Assembly (NCBI RefSeq): GCF_945859825.1
Contig: NZ_CAMAPC010000002.1
Span: 186,001 to 250,000, forward strand
Source: Pseudoalteromonas holothuriae
Lineage (GTDB): Bacteria; Pseudomonadota; Gammaproteobacteria; Enterobacterales; Alteromonadaceae
DNA: 64,000 nucleotides
Reading direction: 5' to 3'
Shown in pieces: positions 38,091 to 47,248 of the stretch. Within the stretch, counting starts at the first letter, position 1. Every line of letters begins with the position of its first letter. The notes beneath the pieces were generated by a model. The model saw only the letters and a list, made by a program, of their open reading frames with translations, searched no databases and was not told where the DNA came from. Made by a program: the position numbers and the translations under genes.

Positions 38091-39845
38091 ATGGTTTTAC
38101 GAAAGTCTCTTCTGGCCACTTCTATTGTAGTTGCAACATTGGGTTTAACCGCGTGTGGCGGTTCAAGTTCAAGCAGTAACGATTCAAATAATAATGGTGA
38201 TAATGGCACGGTTACCACGCCTACCAACTCAGCACCAACAGCGATTGCATTAACAGCACAAGCGCAAGTAAATGAAAACGTAGCGGGTCAAGTTATTGGT
38301 ACTTTAGCTGCAACAGATGCTGACTCGGATGAAACATTCACATTTACCACTGCTGATGAGCGTTTTCTGATTGATGCAACATCTTTAGTACTTAAGCCAT
38401 CAGTTATTTTAAACTTTGAAGCCGAGCCACAAGTATCTGTTGATGTAACTGTCACAGACAGTGCCAACAATACGTTCTCTGCTGCTGTGACATTTGATGT
38501 AACTGATGCAAAAGATTATGACTTTTTAAATGCTGAATCAGGTGATTCAAGCGTATCTTACTCAGGCCAAATTGCACGTCATGCGCTAATTAAAGAATTG
38601 TATAACTATATTGGTGGTGACTTAGCAACTGATGCACAGACCATGACTGCCGATGCATTACTTGCGCAATTAAACAAGTTTTATAAAATTTCAGATGGCG
38701 ACTATGATGCCATCGCAAATGCTATGTCATTATCAATCGTACAAGATGCAAAACAAGCAACACTGGCTGACATTTCAGGAAGCCATAAAGACTTAAGCGG
38801 TAAAATTGCAGGTAATGATGCAACGGGCCAACACAAAGATTGGAACGATGGTGCAAGTTTTGAAGGGTGGGCTGGTCTTGAAATAAACACGCCTGAAGGG
38901 TTAATGAACGCTTTAATTGCACAAGTTGTAGAGCGTGTGCAGCAAACTACTGTACAAACGCCAAATGGTAAAGAAATAGAAACGCATTACGTAACCGCTG
39001 AGGGTGTTGACCTTAAACAGTTAACGCAAAAGTTTTTATATGGTGCGGTGGCATTTTCTCAAGGTGCTGATGATTACCTAGATGATGCAACACAGGGCAA
39101 AGGACTTAAAACCAGTAACATTCTCGACGATAAAGCATATACAAACCTTGAGCATCAATGGGATGAAGGTTTTGGTTACTTTGGTGCTGCTCGTAACTAC
39201 CTAAGTTACACAGATGAAGAAGTAGCCGCTAAAGGCGGTCGTGAAAACTGGCAAGGGAACAACGACTTTAATGCTGATGGCAAAATTGATTTAAATGCTG
39301 AGTACAATTTTGGCAACTCTACCAATGCAGCGAAGCGTGATTTAGGCTCTAAAGACTATGATGCAAAAACTGACTACAGTGCAGATGCCTTTAATGCATT
39401 TTTTGCCGGTCGTAAGTTAATTTCTGATAATGTAGGCACTGAGCTTACTGATGAGCAGTTAACTGAACTTAAAGGCTATGCAGTTGCTGCAACGGCAGCA
39501 TGGGAAAAGTCTATCTCAGCCACAGTTGTTCACTACATTAATGATACCATCGCTGATCTGGAACAGATGAAAGTGGGTACCTATGAAGCTGATAAGTTTG
39601 TAACATTAGCTAAGCACTGGTCTGAAATGAAAGGCTTTGCACTTAATTTGCAATTTAACCCAGAATCACCTTTCAATGCAGAGGCAAATGCGGGTAAATT
39701 TGCGCAAATGCATGTGTTAATGGGTAACAAGCCAGTAGTGGGTGAACAGGCGGACGTAGAAGCTTATATTGTTGAGCTTAAGCAAGCGCGTGATATTTTA
39801 CAGCAAGTTTATAGCTTTGACGGTGAAGTCGTTACTAACTGGTAA
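38091..39845 (+). CDS. DUF4856-family lipoprotein with cadherin-like N-domain
   Basis: A 584-residue predicted surface or periplasmic lipoprotein: lipobox LTACG (Cys22), then a Ser/Asn/Gly-rich linker. A cadherin-like domain at about 45-140 follows (APTAIALTAQAQVNENVAGQ, IGTLAATDADSDETFTF). The rest matches the DUF4856 family (YSGQIARHALIKELYNYIGG, FGYFGAARNYL). In marine bacteria these proteins are commonly encoded beside imelysin-like proteins and TonB receptors, as here. ATG 38091 has AAAGGA about 9 bp upstream; a TTG or other upstream start at 38028 is rejected. It probably takes part in metal or iron uptake, by context only. Confidence 0.82.
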   Translation: MVLRKSLLATSIVVATLGLTACGGSSSSSNDSNNNGDNGTVTTPTNSAPTAIALTAQAQVNENVAGQVIGTLAATDADSDETFTFTTADERFLIDATSLVLKPSVILNFEAEPQVSVDVTVTDSANNTFSAAVTFDVTDAKDYDFLNAESGDSSVSYSGQIARHALIKELYNYIGGDLATDAQTMTADALLAQLNKFYKISDGDYDAIANAMSLSIVQDAKQATLADISGSHKDLSGKIAGNDATGQHKDWNDGASFEGWAGLEINTPEGLMNALIAQVVERVQQTTVQTPNGKEIETHYVTAEGVDLKQLTQKFLYGAVAFSQGADDYLDDATQGKGLKTSNILDDKAYTNLEHQWDEGFGYFGAARNYLSYTDEEVAAKGGRENWQGNNDFNADGKIDLNAEYNFGNSTNAAKRDLGSKDYDAKTDYSADAFNAFFAGRKLISDNVGTELTDEQLTELKGYAVAATAAWEKSISATVVHYINDTIADLEQMKVGTYEADKFVTLAKHWSEMKGFALNLQFNPESPFNAEANAGKFAQMHVLMGNKPVVGEQADVEAYIVELKQARDILQQVYSFDGEVVTNW

Positions 39846-39867
39846 TTTACTCACAGATAAACTATCA

Positions 39868-39898
39868 AAAAGGTTAGCTTTTCGAGGCTAGCCTTTTG
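39868..39898 (+). terminator. Intra-operon hairpin terminator or attenuator
   Basis: AAAGGTTAGC (39869-39878) and GCTAGCCTTT (39887-39896) around an 8-nt loop, followed by TGTT. It separates the DUF4856 gene from the imelysin-like gene and may lower expression of the latter and of the receptor. Confidence 0.65.
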
Positions 39899-39931
39899 TT
39901 GTATTTAAAATCGAATAAAAAGAGGCGATTG

Positions 39932-41200
39932 ATGGCACCAACATTTAAACCTTTATTGTTAGCAAGCACTTTAGCTGCATTGCTAAGCGGTTGTGGTGAG
40001 AGTACCTCAAGCTCAACCGGCGAGAACTTTTCTGACAGCAAAGACAATGGCACTATTAGCTTTGATCAACAAGCGTTGTTAGTGAGCTTAACCGATAATG
40101 TAATTACGCCAACCTTTGAAGCATTTGCAAACAAGGCGCAATCTTTACCTGCACAAGTTAAAGCGTACTGTGATTTAGAAACGAGTTTTGACCCAAGCAT
40201 GCAAGATGAAGCCCAAAAAGCTGCAAGGGATGAAGCAAAGCTAGCTGCACAAGACGCATGGCGTGAAACAATGGTTAGCTGGCAACATGCTGAGTTGATG
40301 GTCGTTGGTCCGCTTTTAGAGAACGACAAGTCATTGCGTAATGACATTTACTCTTGGCCCAATGCCAGCACCTGTAGTGTTGACCAAGATGTGGTGTTTT
40401 TTGAGCAAGGTATGATTAATGGTGTTGCTTATAACATTCGTAACCGTTCAGACAAACGTCGTGGTTTAGATGCCAGTGAGTATTTGTTGTTTAACGATGA
40501 GTTGGCTTATAGCTGTAGCAGTGTTGCCGCAGGTGACATTTTAGCTAATTGGAATACTCGCGATGAGCAATCACGCAAAGTGGCGCGTTGTCAATTTGCA
40601 GTAGAAGTTGCTAATGATTTAAGTCACTCTGCGCAAACGTTATTAAATCAGTGGAGTGGTGAGCAAGGCTACAGTGAGGTATTAAAAACAGCGGGCCAAC
40701 CGGGTAATAAATTTGAAACGCAAACAAAAGCCATCAATGAAATCTCCGATGCATTGTTTTATATGACCGAAGAACTCAAAGACTACAAATTGGCGACGCC
40801 ACTTGGCTTATTTGCTAATAGCTGCGGCTTAGAAGCTTGCCCGCAAGCGGTGGAGTCTGTGTATGCTAAGCACTCTATTGAGAATATAAAAGCCAATATT
40901 ACCGCATTTGAGCAACTGTTTTTAGGTGGTAATGGTGATGCAGCCGCAACTGGGTTTGATGATTTCTTAGATGAACAACAAGCCTCAGATACAAAGCAAG
41001 TTATGTTACAAGGTATTGCTGATGCTAAGGTGGCTGTTAATGCGCTGGAAGGTAATTTGCAAACCACGTTGGTTAATGACCAAGCGGCTGTGACTAATAC
41101 ACATGAAAAAGTAAAAGTAGTGACCGATCAACTTAAAAATGATTTTATTAATAAGCTTGCACTAGAACTTCCAAAAACGTCGGCAGGTGATAATGACTAA
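39932..41200 (+). CDS. Imelysin-family (M75-like) lipoprotein
   Basis: A 422-residue predicted lipoprotein (lipobox LLSGC, Cys21) with a helical imelysin-like fold. Family segments are WRETMVSWQHAELMVVGPL (HxxE within WQHAE), the helix FFEQGMINGVAYNIRNRSDK and RGLDASEYLLF. Imelysin-like proteins such as EfeO-M75 and IrpA are tied to iron transport. I see no evidence that it acts as a peptidase. Start: ATG 39932 with AGAGG upstream, rather than the TTG-initiated form at 39896. The TonB receptor gene starts 10 bp downstream. Confidence 0.85.
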   Translation: MAPTFKPLLLASTLAALLSGCGESTSSSTGENFSDSKDNGTISFDQQALLVSLTDNVITPTFEAFANKAQSLPAQVKAYCDLETSFDPSMQDEAQKAARDEAKLAAQDAWRETMVSWQHAELMVVGPLLENDKSLRNDIYSWPNASTCSVDQDVVFFEQGMINGVAYNIRNRSDKRRGLDASEYLLFNDELAYSCSSVAAGDILANWNTRDEQSRKVARCQFAVEVANDLSHSAQTLLNQWSGEQGYSEVLKTAGQPGNKFETQTKAINEISDALFYMTEELKDYKLATPLGLFANSCGLEACPQAVESVYAKHSIENIKANITAFEQLFLGGNGDAAATGFDDFLDEQQASDTKQVMLQGIADAKVAVNALEGNLQTTLVNDQAAVTNTHEKVKVVTDQLKNDFINKLALELPKTSAGDND

Positions 41201-41210
41201 AGGGCCTTTT

Positions 41211-43418
41211 ATGCAAAAATCTTTGTTAGCTTTGGCAGTAGCAGTTGCTATGCCAAATGCATTCGCAGCTGATAGTGACGATGAATTAGAGCATATTCAA
41301 ATACTCAGTCACTATGACAAACTACGTACTGAAGCGGGCTCTGCAACATTGATAAGTGAAGAGCAACTAGAAAAATACGAATACGATGATATTCATCGTA
41401 TTTTAGCCTCCGTACCGGGTGTGAACATTCGTGAAGAGGATGGCTATGGTTTGCGCCCTAACATCGGCTTTCGAGGTGTAACCCCTGAGCGTAGTAAGAA
41501 AATTACAATTCTAGAAGATGGTGTATTGATTGGCCCTTCGCCTTATTCAGCGCCAGCAGCTTACTATTTTCCAGTCACGACCCGTATGACTGCGGTGGAG
41601 GTCTTTAAAGGGCCTGCCGCGATTAAATATGGACCACAAACTGTTGCAGGCACCATTAATTTAGTGACGCGTAAAATCCCTGAGTTTAATGAAGGTGGTA
41701 TAGATGTGTCGGCAGGGAGTGATGGCTATCAAAAAGCCCACGGCTACTTTGGGTCTGTTGTTAACAATGTTGGGTTTTTACTTGAAGGCGTAAATCTAAA
41801 AGCCGATGGTTTTAAAGACCTTGACGGTGGTGGTGATACCGGATTCAACAAAAACGATATTCTGGCCAAGTTTAACTACAAGATGCGTTCAAATGGCTTT
41901 GATCATACCTTTGCACTTAAGCTGTCTTACTCTGATGAGCAATCAGATGAAACTTATTTAGGTTTGACGGATGCTGACTTTGCAAGTACGCCATATCGGC
42001 GTTACGCAGCATCGCAAGATGCTTTAATGGATACTGAACATCAACAAGTGATGTTTTCACATTACTTAGAAAATGATGATATTAAAGTAACGTCACGTAT
42101 TTACCGTAACGATTATGAGCGAGCGTGGCGTAAGCTAAATAACTTAACGAATACGAGTGGTTCTTTATCATCTATTTTGGCGAACCCGACTAAGTATGCG
42201 GATGAATATGGTGTTATTTCAGGCCAGCAAGATTCGGTACAGGCAGGCCGTAGCTCAATCTTTTTAACCATGGGCACTAACGACCGCGAATACTTTTCAC
42301 AAGGTATACAAGTGGATGCGTCAATTAAGTTCAAGTTGTTTGACTTAGACCATAAGCTCGCTGTGGGTGTACGTTATCATGAAGATGAAATTGAGCGTAA
42401 GCACTTTGAGCAGACGTATGCGATGAGTTCAGGCCGTGCTCAAAATACCGGCCAAGCTAAAGCATTTACCACTTTAGATACCGAAGCAACTGATGCTTGG
42501 TCGGTGTATATGGAAGATCAAATTACCTTAGATGCGTTAACACTGGGTATAGGTGTACGCGGTGAATTGATGGATATGCATTACCAAAACAACAAAGATG
42601 CACTAGATTGGCAAGATAAAACAACGCGTATTTGGATGCCAGGTATCAGTGGCTTTTATAAGCTATCAGATGAGTCGGGGTTACTGTTTGGTGTACACCA
42701 AGGTTTTGTGCCATCGTCACCCGCTCAAACAGAGGATATTAAACTTGAAAAAAGTGTGAACTATGAGTTTGGCGGTCGCTTTAATGACGGTATTACTCAG
42801 TTTGAGTTAGTTAGCTTTTACAATGATTATAGTAATTTAAAAGAAAGTTGTAGTCAGTCGAACTGTGGTATTGATTCACAAATAGACCAAGAGTTCAACG
42901 GTGGAGCAGTGGATGTATACGGAGTTGAGGCTCAGTTCTCACAAAGCTACCCGTTAAGTTTGCATTTAGAAGTTCCTTATGGCTTTGTTTACACTTACAC
43001 CAAAAGTGAATTTCAGCATGATTTGCGCTCTGAGTTCGCCCAGTGGGGAGAGGTTAAAAAAGGCGATGAACTGCCTTATTTGCCTAACCACCAAGCAACC
43101 TTTAATATTGGTTTAGTAGCGAAAGATTGGCAGTTATCTATGGCCGTGAAGTATGTTAGCTCAATGCCTGAAGCTGCAGGAGTAAGCTGGCAAGATACAA
43201 ACATTGGGACAACGGTTAATATTCCGCTTGCAGGCGAACAAGTGCCTTCAAATGTGACTGTTGACTTGTCAGCAAGTTACGAGTTAAGTGAGTATGGCCG
43301 TATTTATGCCAAAGTAGATAACCTTCTTGATGAAAATGAAGTGGTTAGCCGTCGTCCGTATGGTGCGCGCCCGGGCAAACCTCGTCAACTTTCTTTAGGA
43401 TATAAATATCAGTTTTAA
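41211..43418 (+). CDS. TonB-dependent receptor, FecA-like
   Basis: A 735-residue outer membrane receptor that would import a ferric chelate or other nutrient using TonB energy. Signal peptide (ending AFA) at 1-19; possible TonB box ELEHIQILS; plug domain at about 40-170 (EKYEYDDIHRILASVPGVNI, GLRPNIGFRGVTPERSKKIT, VEVFKGPAAIKYGPQTVAGT); beta-barrel to the C-terminal aromatic YKYQF. No N-terminal signalling extension is present, so it is not a FecA-type transducer. Start: ATG 41211 with AAAGGG 7 bp upstream; earlier starts at 41187 and 41193 overlap the imelysin gene. Substrate is unknown; iron citrate-like chelates are one guess. Confidence 0.92.
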   Translation: MQKSLLALAVAVAMPNAFAADSDDELEHIQILSHYDKLRTEAGSATLISEEQLEKYEYDDIHRILASVPGVNIREEDGYGLRPNIGFRGVTPERSKKITILEDGVLIGPSPYSAPAAYYFPVTTRMTAVEVFKGPAAIKYGPQTVAGTINLVTRKIPEFNEGGIDVSAGSDGYQKAHGYFGSVVNNVGFLLEGVNLKADGFKDLDGGGDTGFNKNDILAKFNYKMRSNGFDHTFALKLSYSDEQSDETYLGLTDADFASTPYRRYAASQDALMDTEHQQVMFSHYLENDDIKVTSRIYRNDYERAWRKLNNLTNTSGSLSSILANPTKYADEYGVISGQQDSVQAGRSSIFLTMGTNDREYFSQGIQVDASIKFKLFDLDHKLAVGVRYHEDEIERKHFEQTYAMSSGRAQNTGQAKAFTTLDTEATDAWSVYMEDQITLDALTLGIGVRGELMDMHYQNNKDALDWQDKTTRIWMPGISGFYKLSDESGLLFGVHQGFVPSSPAQTEDIKLEKSVNYEFGGRFNDGITQFELVSFYNDYSNLKESCSQSNCGIDSQIDQEFNGGAVDVYGVEAQFSQSYPLSLHLEVPYGFVYTYTKSEFQHDLRSEFAQWGEVKKGDELPYLPNHQATFNIGLVAKDWQLSMAVKYVSSMPEAAGVSWQDTNIGTTVNIPLAGEQVPSNVTVDLSASYELSEYGRIYAKVDNLLDENEVVSRRPYGARPGKPRQLSLGYKYQF

Positions 43419-43447
43419 TGACTGTGCTGATTACCTAGGGATAAATT

Positions 43448-43472
43448 AAGGGTCACTCAGTAGGCCCTTTTT
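43448..43472 (+). terminator. Weak hairpin after the TonB receptor gene
   Basis: AAGGG and CCCTT flank a 12-nt loop, followed by TTTTAG. Readthrough into the hydroxylase-family gene at 43485 seems likely. Confidence 0.45.
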
Positions 43473-43484
43473 TAGAGGTATACT

Positions 43485-44477
43485 ATGTTAGAACAAATGT
43501 GGCAGAGTTTTATTTCTTTGCCCAATTATTTGCTCGATGCGAATAAGCGCATTTATATTCCCTATCTATTAACTGCAATCGTGATGGCAGTACCTGTGTA
43601 TTTTGCCGCGCAAGCTCAGCGTTCGCTACGTGGTTTTTTGGCATTTTTGTTACCTAAAAAAGTATGGTTATGTAAAAGTGCAAAGCTGGATTATTGTTTA
43701 CTGATCACAAATGTTTTGTTGAAGGCGGCGTTATTTACGCCGATTGTACTGACTATGGTGCCTGTGGCCATTGCGACTACAGATATTTTAGAGTGGGGAT
43801 TTGGCCAGCCCTTGCATCTGGCTTGGTCAGACACTGCGGTGATAGCGATATTTACGGTGATGCTGTTTATTGTTGATGATTTGACTCGGTTTTTGTTGCA
43901 CTTATTACTACATAAAGTGCCCTTCCTTTGGGAATTTCATAAAGTACATCATTCAGCAAAGGTATTAACGCCGTTTACTATTTATCGGTCACACCCTGTT
44001 GAAAGCTATCTCTACGCATGCAGGATGGCACTCACGCAAGGCTTAGTGGTTGGGTTTGGCTATCATTTTTTTGGTACAGGGCTAAGTATGTTTGACATTC
44101 TGGGTGCCAATGCATTCGTTTTCTTATTTAATATCTTTGGGGCTAACTTACGCCACTCTCATATTCGCTTTAGCTGGGGCGATAAGCTAGAAGGTTGGCT
44201 AATTAGTCCGGCACAACATCAAATACATCACAGCGATAACCCTAAGCATTTTGACACTAATTTGGGGTCTGCACTGGCTATTTGGGATAGAATGTATGGT
44301 TCTTTAATTAAGGCATCTGCTGCACCCAATATCAATATTGGTGTAGGCCGATATGATGCTGGGCACGATTCAGTAGCCGCGATTTACCTCAAACCTTTTA
44401 GGCAAGCATTTATGACGTTGTTAGGTAAAAAGTCTATGGTGAAACCGCCAATAAATAAGCTTGATAATGAACGTTAG
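43485..44477 (+). CDS. Fatty-acid-hydroxylase / sterol-desaturase family membrane protein
   Basis: A 330-residue integral membrane di-iron enzyme of the fatty acid hydroxylase superfamily. The histidine clusters that bind the metals are visible: HLLLH (HxxxH), HKVHHS (HxxHH), HSHI and HQIHHS. Four to five hydrophobic segments precede and surround them. It would hydroxylate or desaturate a lipid; the substrate cannot be read from sequence. It lies 66 bp after the TonB receptor gene on the same strand, which may tie it to the same operon. Its end overlaps a convergent DUF3820 gene by 4 bp. Confidence 0.88.
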   Translation: MLEQMWQSFISLPNYLLDANKRIYIPYLLTAIVMAVPVYFAAQAQRSLRGFLAFLLPKKVWLCKSAKLDYCLLITNVLLKAALFTPIVLTMVPVAIATTDILEWGFGQPLHLAWSDTAVIAIFTVMLFIVDDLTRFLLHLLLHKVPFLWEFHKVHHSAKVLTPFTIYRSHPVESYLYACRMALTQGLVVGFGYHFFGTGLSMFDILGANAFVFLFNIFGANLRHSHIRFSWGDKLEGWLISPAQHQIHHSDNPKHFDTNLGSALAIWDRMYGSLIKASAAPNINIGVGRYDAGHDSVAAIYLKPFRQAFMTLLGKKSMVKPPINKLDNER

Positions 44478-44692
44478 TCATGTTTTAAAAGTGGCATCAA
44501 CATTTTTTCTAGACCATTGAGTTTTACTTCGTAAATCATAGCGAGCTGCTCACCAAGTTTGCCTTGAGGAAAGCCTTGTTGTTTAAACCAAACAACATAA
44601 GGTTCGGGAAGTAACAATAAGGGCATACCGGCATGTTTTCCAAATGGCATTTTTGTATTCACGGCTTCAACGAGTGCTTGTTGGTTATGCAT
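44474..44692 (-). CDS. DUF3820-family small protein
   Basis: A 72-residue protein of the DUF3820 family, recognised by MPFGKHAGMPLLLLPEPYVV, WFKQQGFPQGKLGEQLA and IYEVKLNGLE. Function is unknown. It is cytoplasmic, with no signal or membrane segment. Its stop overlaps the stop of the convergent hydroxylase-family gene. The 57-nt palindrome begins 43 bp upstream of its start. Confidence 0.88.
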   Translation of the reverse strand: MHNQQALVEAVNTKMPFGKHAGMPLLLLPEPYVVWFKQQGFPQGKLGEQLAMIYEVKLNGLEKMLMPLLKHD

Positions 44693-44734
44693 TTTGATTG
44701 CTAATAAAGTGAATTGGGTCGCTATTGTAACAAT

Positions 44735-44791
44735 TAATGCCTAGAGTATCGATCAGATTAAAATTTAATCTGATCGATACTCTAGGCATTA
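44735..44791. repeat. 57-nt near-perfect palindrome
   Basis: Twenty-eight bases starting TAATGCCTAGAGTATC are followed, after one unpaired central A, by their exact reverse complement, ending GATACTCTAGGCATTA. The centre is AAAATTT. An immediately overlapping second hairpin follows at 44789-44824. Confidence 0.9.
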
Positions 44792-44824
44792 CACCGAAAT
44801 CAGCAAGCGTGCGCTTCGGTGTAA
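44789..44824 (-). terminator. Hairpin downstream of the copper receptor gene
   Basis: TTACACCGAA (44789-44798) and TTCGGTGTAA (44815-44824) flank a 16-nt loop. It lies 10 bp after the stop of the minus-strand TonB receptor. No T-run is present. Confidence 0.5.
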
Positions 44825-44834
44825 ACTCGATGAT

Positions 44835-46853
44835 TTAAAAGCGCCAGTTTATATTGCTCCATAAGGTCAAACCGGCTTCATTCACTTTGTCTATTTGCTG
44901 ATAGCCACTCACGGCCGAGCCTGATTTACTTAAATGTTGTGCATAAATTTTATCAAACAAGTTATCTACGCCCATGCTCCAATCAACACCTTTTGATAGG
45001 TTATATTGTGCGTTTAACGATAAAGTACCATAGCCACTTGTGGGTGTTATATCTTGTCCTGCGATATTGCCTTGCGCCGGTGCAACCCGATGCTGAGCTG
45101 CCGCCACGTGCCAAAGCATGCCAACTCGCCATGTTTTTTGTTCATAATCTAGTGTGACGCGCATTTGTAAAGGAGGCTGTTGTGCTAACGCAATATGGTC
45201 CGTGAGGTTGCTACCGCGAACATAACTGAAGCTTGCTGCTGCTTGCCAATATTTGGTTAAGTGATAATTAATATCGGCCTCAAAGCCAAGTGTTTCAGCA
45301 TCAATATTGCGTGTTACTTTACGTTGCATAGCCACTTGCCCATAAGCGTTGTCAGTTAAAATAAAATCACTGATACGGTTGTAAAATAGTGATACGTTAC
45401 TTTGCCACTGAGTACTTGCGTGTTGTATACCGAAATCTAGTTGGTTTGTTTTCTCTACATTAGTATTAAATGCACTGCTACTATTTATGGCCATACGGTT
45501 GCCACCAAGTAACTCCCAGTAGTCAGGAAATCGTTCGGTATGGCCAAAGCCAATAAAGTAACTGCGATTTTCGCTCTGTTGAGCATAGCGAGTAAAACCA
45601 CTCCATAAGGTGTCTTTACGAGTTGTATTGGCTGTTGGGTTAGGTGCTTTTTTCATCATCATGGTAATTTGTTGCCGCAAGTCTTTCGCTTGCCAACGAT
45701 CAATACGCAGGCCAGATATAATCTGTTGATGCTCACCAAGAGATAACTCATGTTCGCCAAAAAGACCTAACTTTTTAAATTCGCCATCGGTTTTACGCGG
45801 CATGAGTTGTACTGGGTTGTTGAGCTGGTTCATGCTGCTTCGATTTCTATGGCGGTCTTGCAGATGATCTAAGCCAAATTTTAATGTATTGGACGTATTA
45901 AGTTGAGCATCAAAGACTATTTTACCACCTTGAGAGCGCCTGTCTGGGTTGGCGGATGTTGGCAGCTTCATCATCATGTTGGGTTTAAATTGGCGTAAAC
46001 TGTGATTGTCCATGATGTGATCGACATCGTTGTAATACCACTGTGCATCAAGATGGTTGATGACGCCTATGCTAAGTGCCCATTGTGCACGAATTGCGCC
46101 GTGGGTTCTATCAAATAAGCTACCGTCCATCATACGATCCGCATAGGCAACTTCACCATCGCTGCGGCCATAAGTTAGGCTAATAATGTTATCATCACTC
46201 GGAGTGTAGGCAAGCTCCATATCGCCGTTCCAGCGTTTGTAATTAGAGTGGATAGTGGTGTTGTTTCCATCTTGGTAGTCACCCGCACGGCTGTGGCTAC
46301 CTGCAACACGAAAATAATAATCAGGCGTACCCGCTTTGATATCAACATTGATGCTACGACGCTCAGCACTGGCAACAACTGCATTGGCAAAACCTTGGAG
46401 TTGAGGTTTTTGTAACCGTTGTTGGTTACGCTCAAAAATAACGGTAGCGGCACTGTTTCCCGAACCGTAAAGTACCGTCTGTGGGCCTTTAATAACGGTT
46501 AGTGTGTCATACGTTTGAGGGGTAATGTAAGCGGTAGGTGGGTCCATTCTAGAACCACATCCCCCTAATGTTAATCCACCATCGGTAATAATATTTAAAC
46601 GTGAACCTGCCATGCCCCTAAAAACGGGGTCGCTACTTGCGGCTCCCTTTTTGATAAGAGAAAACCCAGTAATGCTTGATAACAAGTCTGCACCATCCTG
46701 AGCGGGAAGGGGTTGCCTTGGAAGTTTTGGGTCAGTTTGTAACAATAAAGGCGATTGCATGGGTGCTATTACCACAATGTGCTCTAGTTCATCTTCATCA
46801 GCCATACACTGCAAGGCACTAAGCAAAGCAACACTAAGCAGAGTTATTTTCAT
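44835..46853 (-). CDS. TonB-dependent copper receptor (OprC/NosA type)
   Basis: A 672-residue outer membrane receptor. The plug carries LGGCGSRMDPPTAY, the hallmark of copper receptors; in Pseudomonas OprC the Cys and Met of this CxxxM motif bind copper. A downstream HIM fits the second copper-binding HxM. Met-rich segments (KPNMMMKLP, QITMMMKKAP) also appear. Signal peptide ends CMA. The barrel closes with SNINWRF. It stands alone on the minus strand. A role in copper uptake follows from the family. Confidence 0.9.
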   Translation of the reverse strand: MKITLLSVALLSALQCMADEDELEHIVVIAPMQSPLLLQTDPKLPRQPLPAQDGADLLSSITGFSLIKKGAASSDPVFRGMAGSRLNIITDGGLTLGGCGSRMDPPTAYITPQTYDTLTVIKGPQTVLYGSGNSAATVIFERNQQRLQKPQLQGFANAVVASAERRSINVDIKAGTPDYYFRVAGSHSRAGDYQDGNNTTIHSNYKRWNGDMELAYTPSDDNIISLTYGRSDGEVAYADRMMDGSLFDRTHGAIRAQWALSIGVINHLDAQWYYNDVDHIMDNHSLRQFKPNMMMKLPTSANPDRRSQGGKIVFDAQLNTSNTLKFGLDHLQDRHRNRSSMNQLNNPVQLMPRKTDGEFKKLGLFGEHELSLGEHQQIISGLRIDRWQAKDLRQQITMMMKKAPNPTANTTRKDTLWSGFTRYAQQSENRSYFIGFGHTERFPDYWELLGGNRMAINSSSAFNTNVEKTNQLDFGIQHASTQWQSNVSLFYNRISDFILTDNAYGQVAMQRKVTRNIDAETLGFEADINYHLTKYWQAAASFSYVRGSNLTDHIALAQQPPLQMRVTLDYEQKTWRVGMLWHVAAAQHRVAPAQGNIAGQDITPTSGYGTLSLNAQYNLSKGVDWSMGVDNLFDKIYAQHLSKSGSAVSGYQQIDKVNEAGLTLWSNINWRF

Positions 46854-47248
46854 TTTTTATATTCCATTCAGTAATTTGAGAAGAATTTTATCGATATGGC
46901 AGAAATTTTACATGTGACAGATTGTCGCACCTAATGAGTGCTCACTAAAAGGCGCCTGTATTTCGTACATTAATACTTAGATTAATAAAGAGGGAAAAAT
47001 TAACCTTTTATAAGTTTACATTTAAGAAGGTGAGCTGGGAGTGGCTAGTTTGCCCTTGCTACTGCACTTTTGGTGTCATAAAAATTGTAAAAAGTTGAGT
47101 GTATTGCTTGAGCTACTATGCTGGGGTGTGAATGTTATTCATGCTATAGTCGAGCAAAACAAATAAGGCTCTCTTTTTAATGATAAAAATAAAAGCGTGT
47201 GCTAGATAGTTGTCATTAAGTAGGGTGCTCATAACGAAGGAGGTAACT
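46854..47248. other. Divergent promoter region, nothing specific recognised
   Basis: This stretch separates the copper receptor gene from putP. I see no gene, strong palindrome or known riboswitch in it. Confidence 0.5.
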
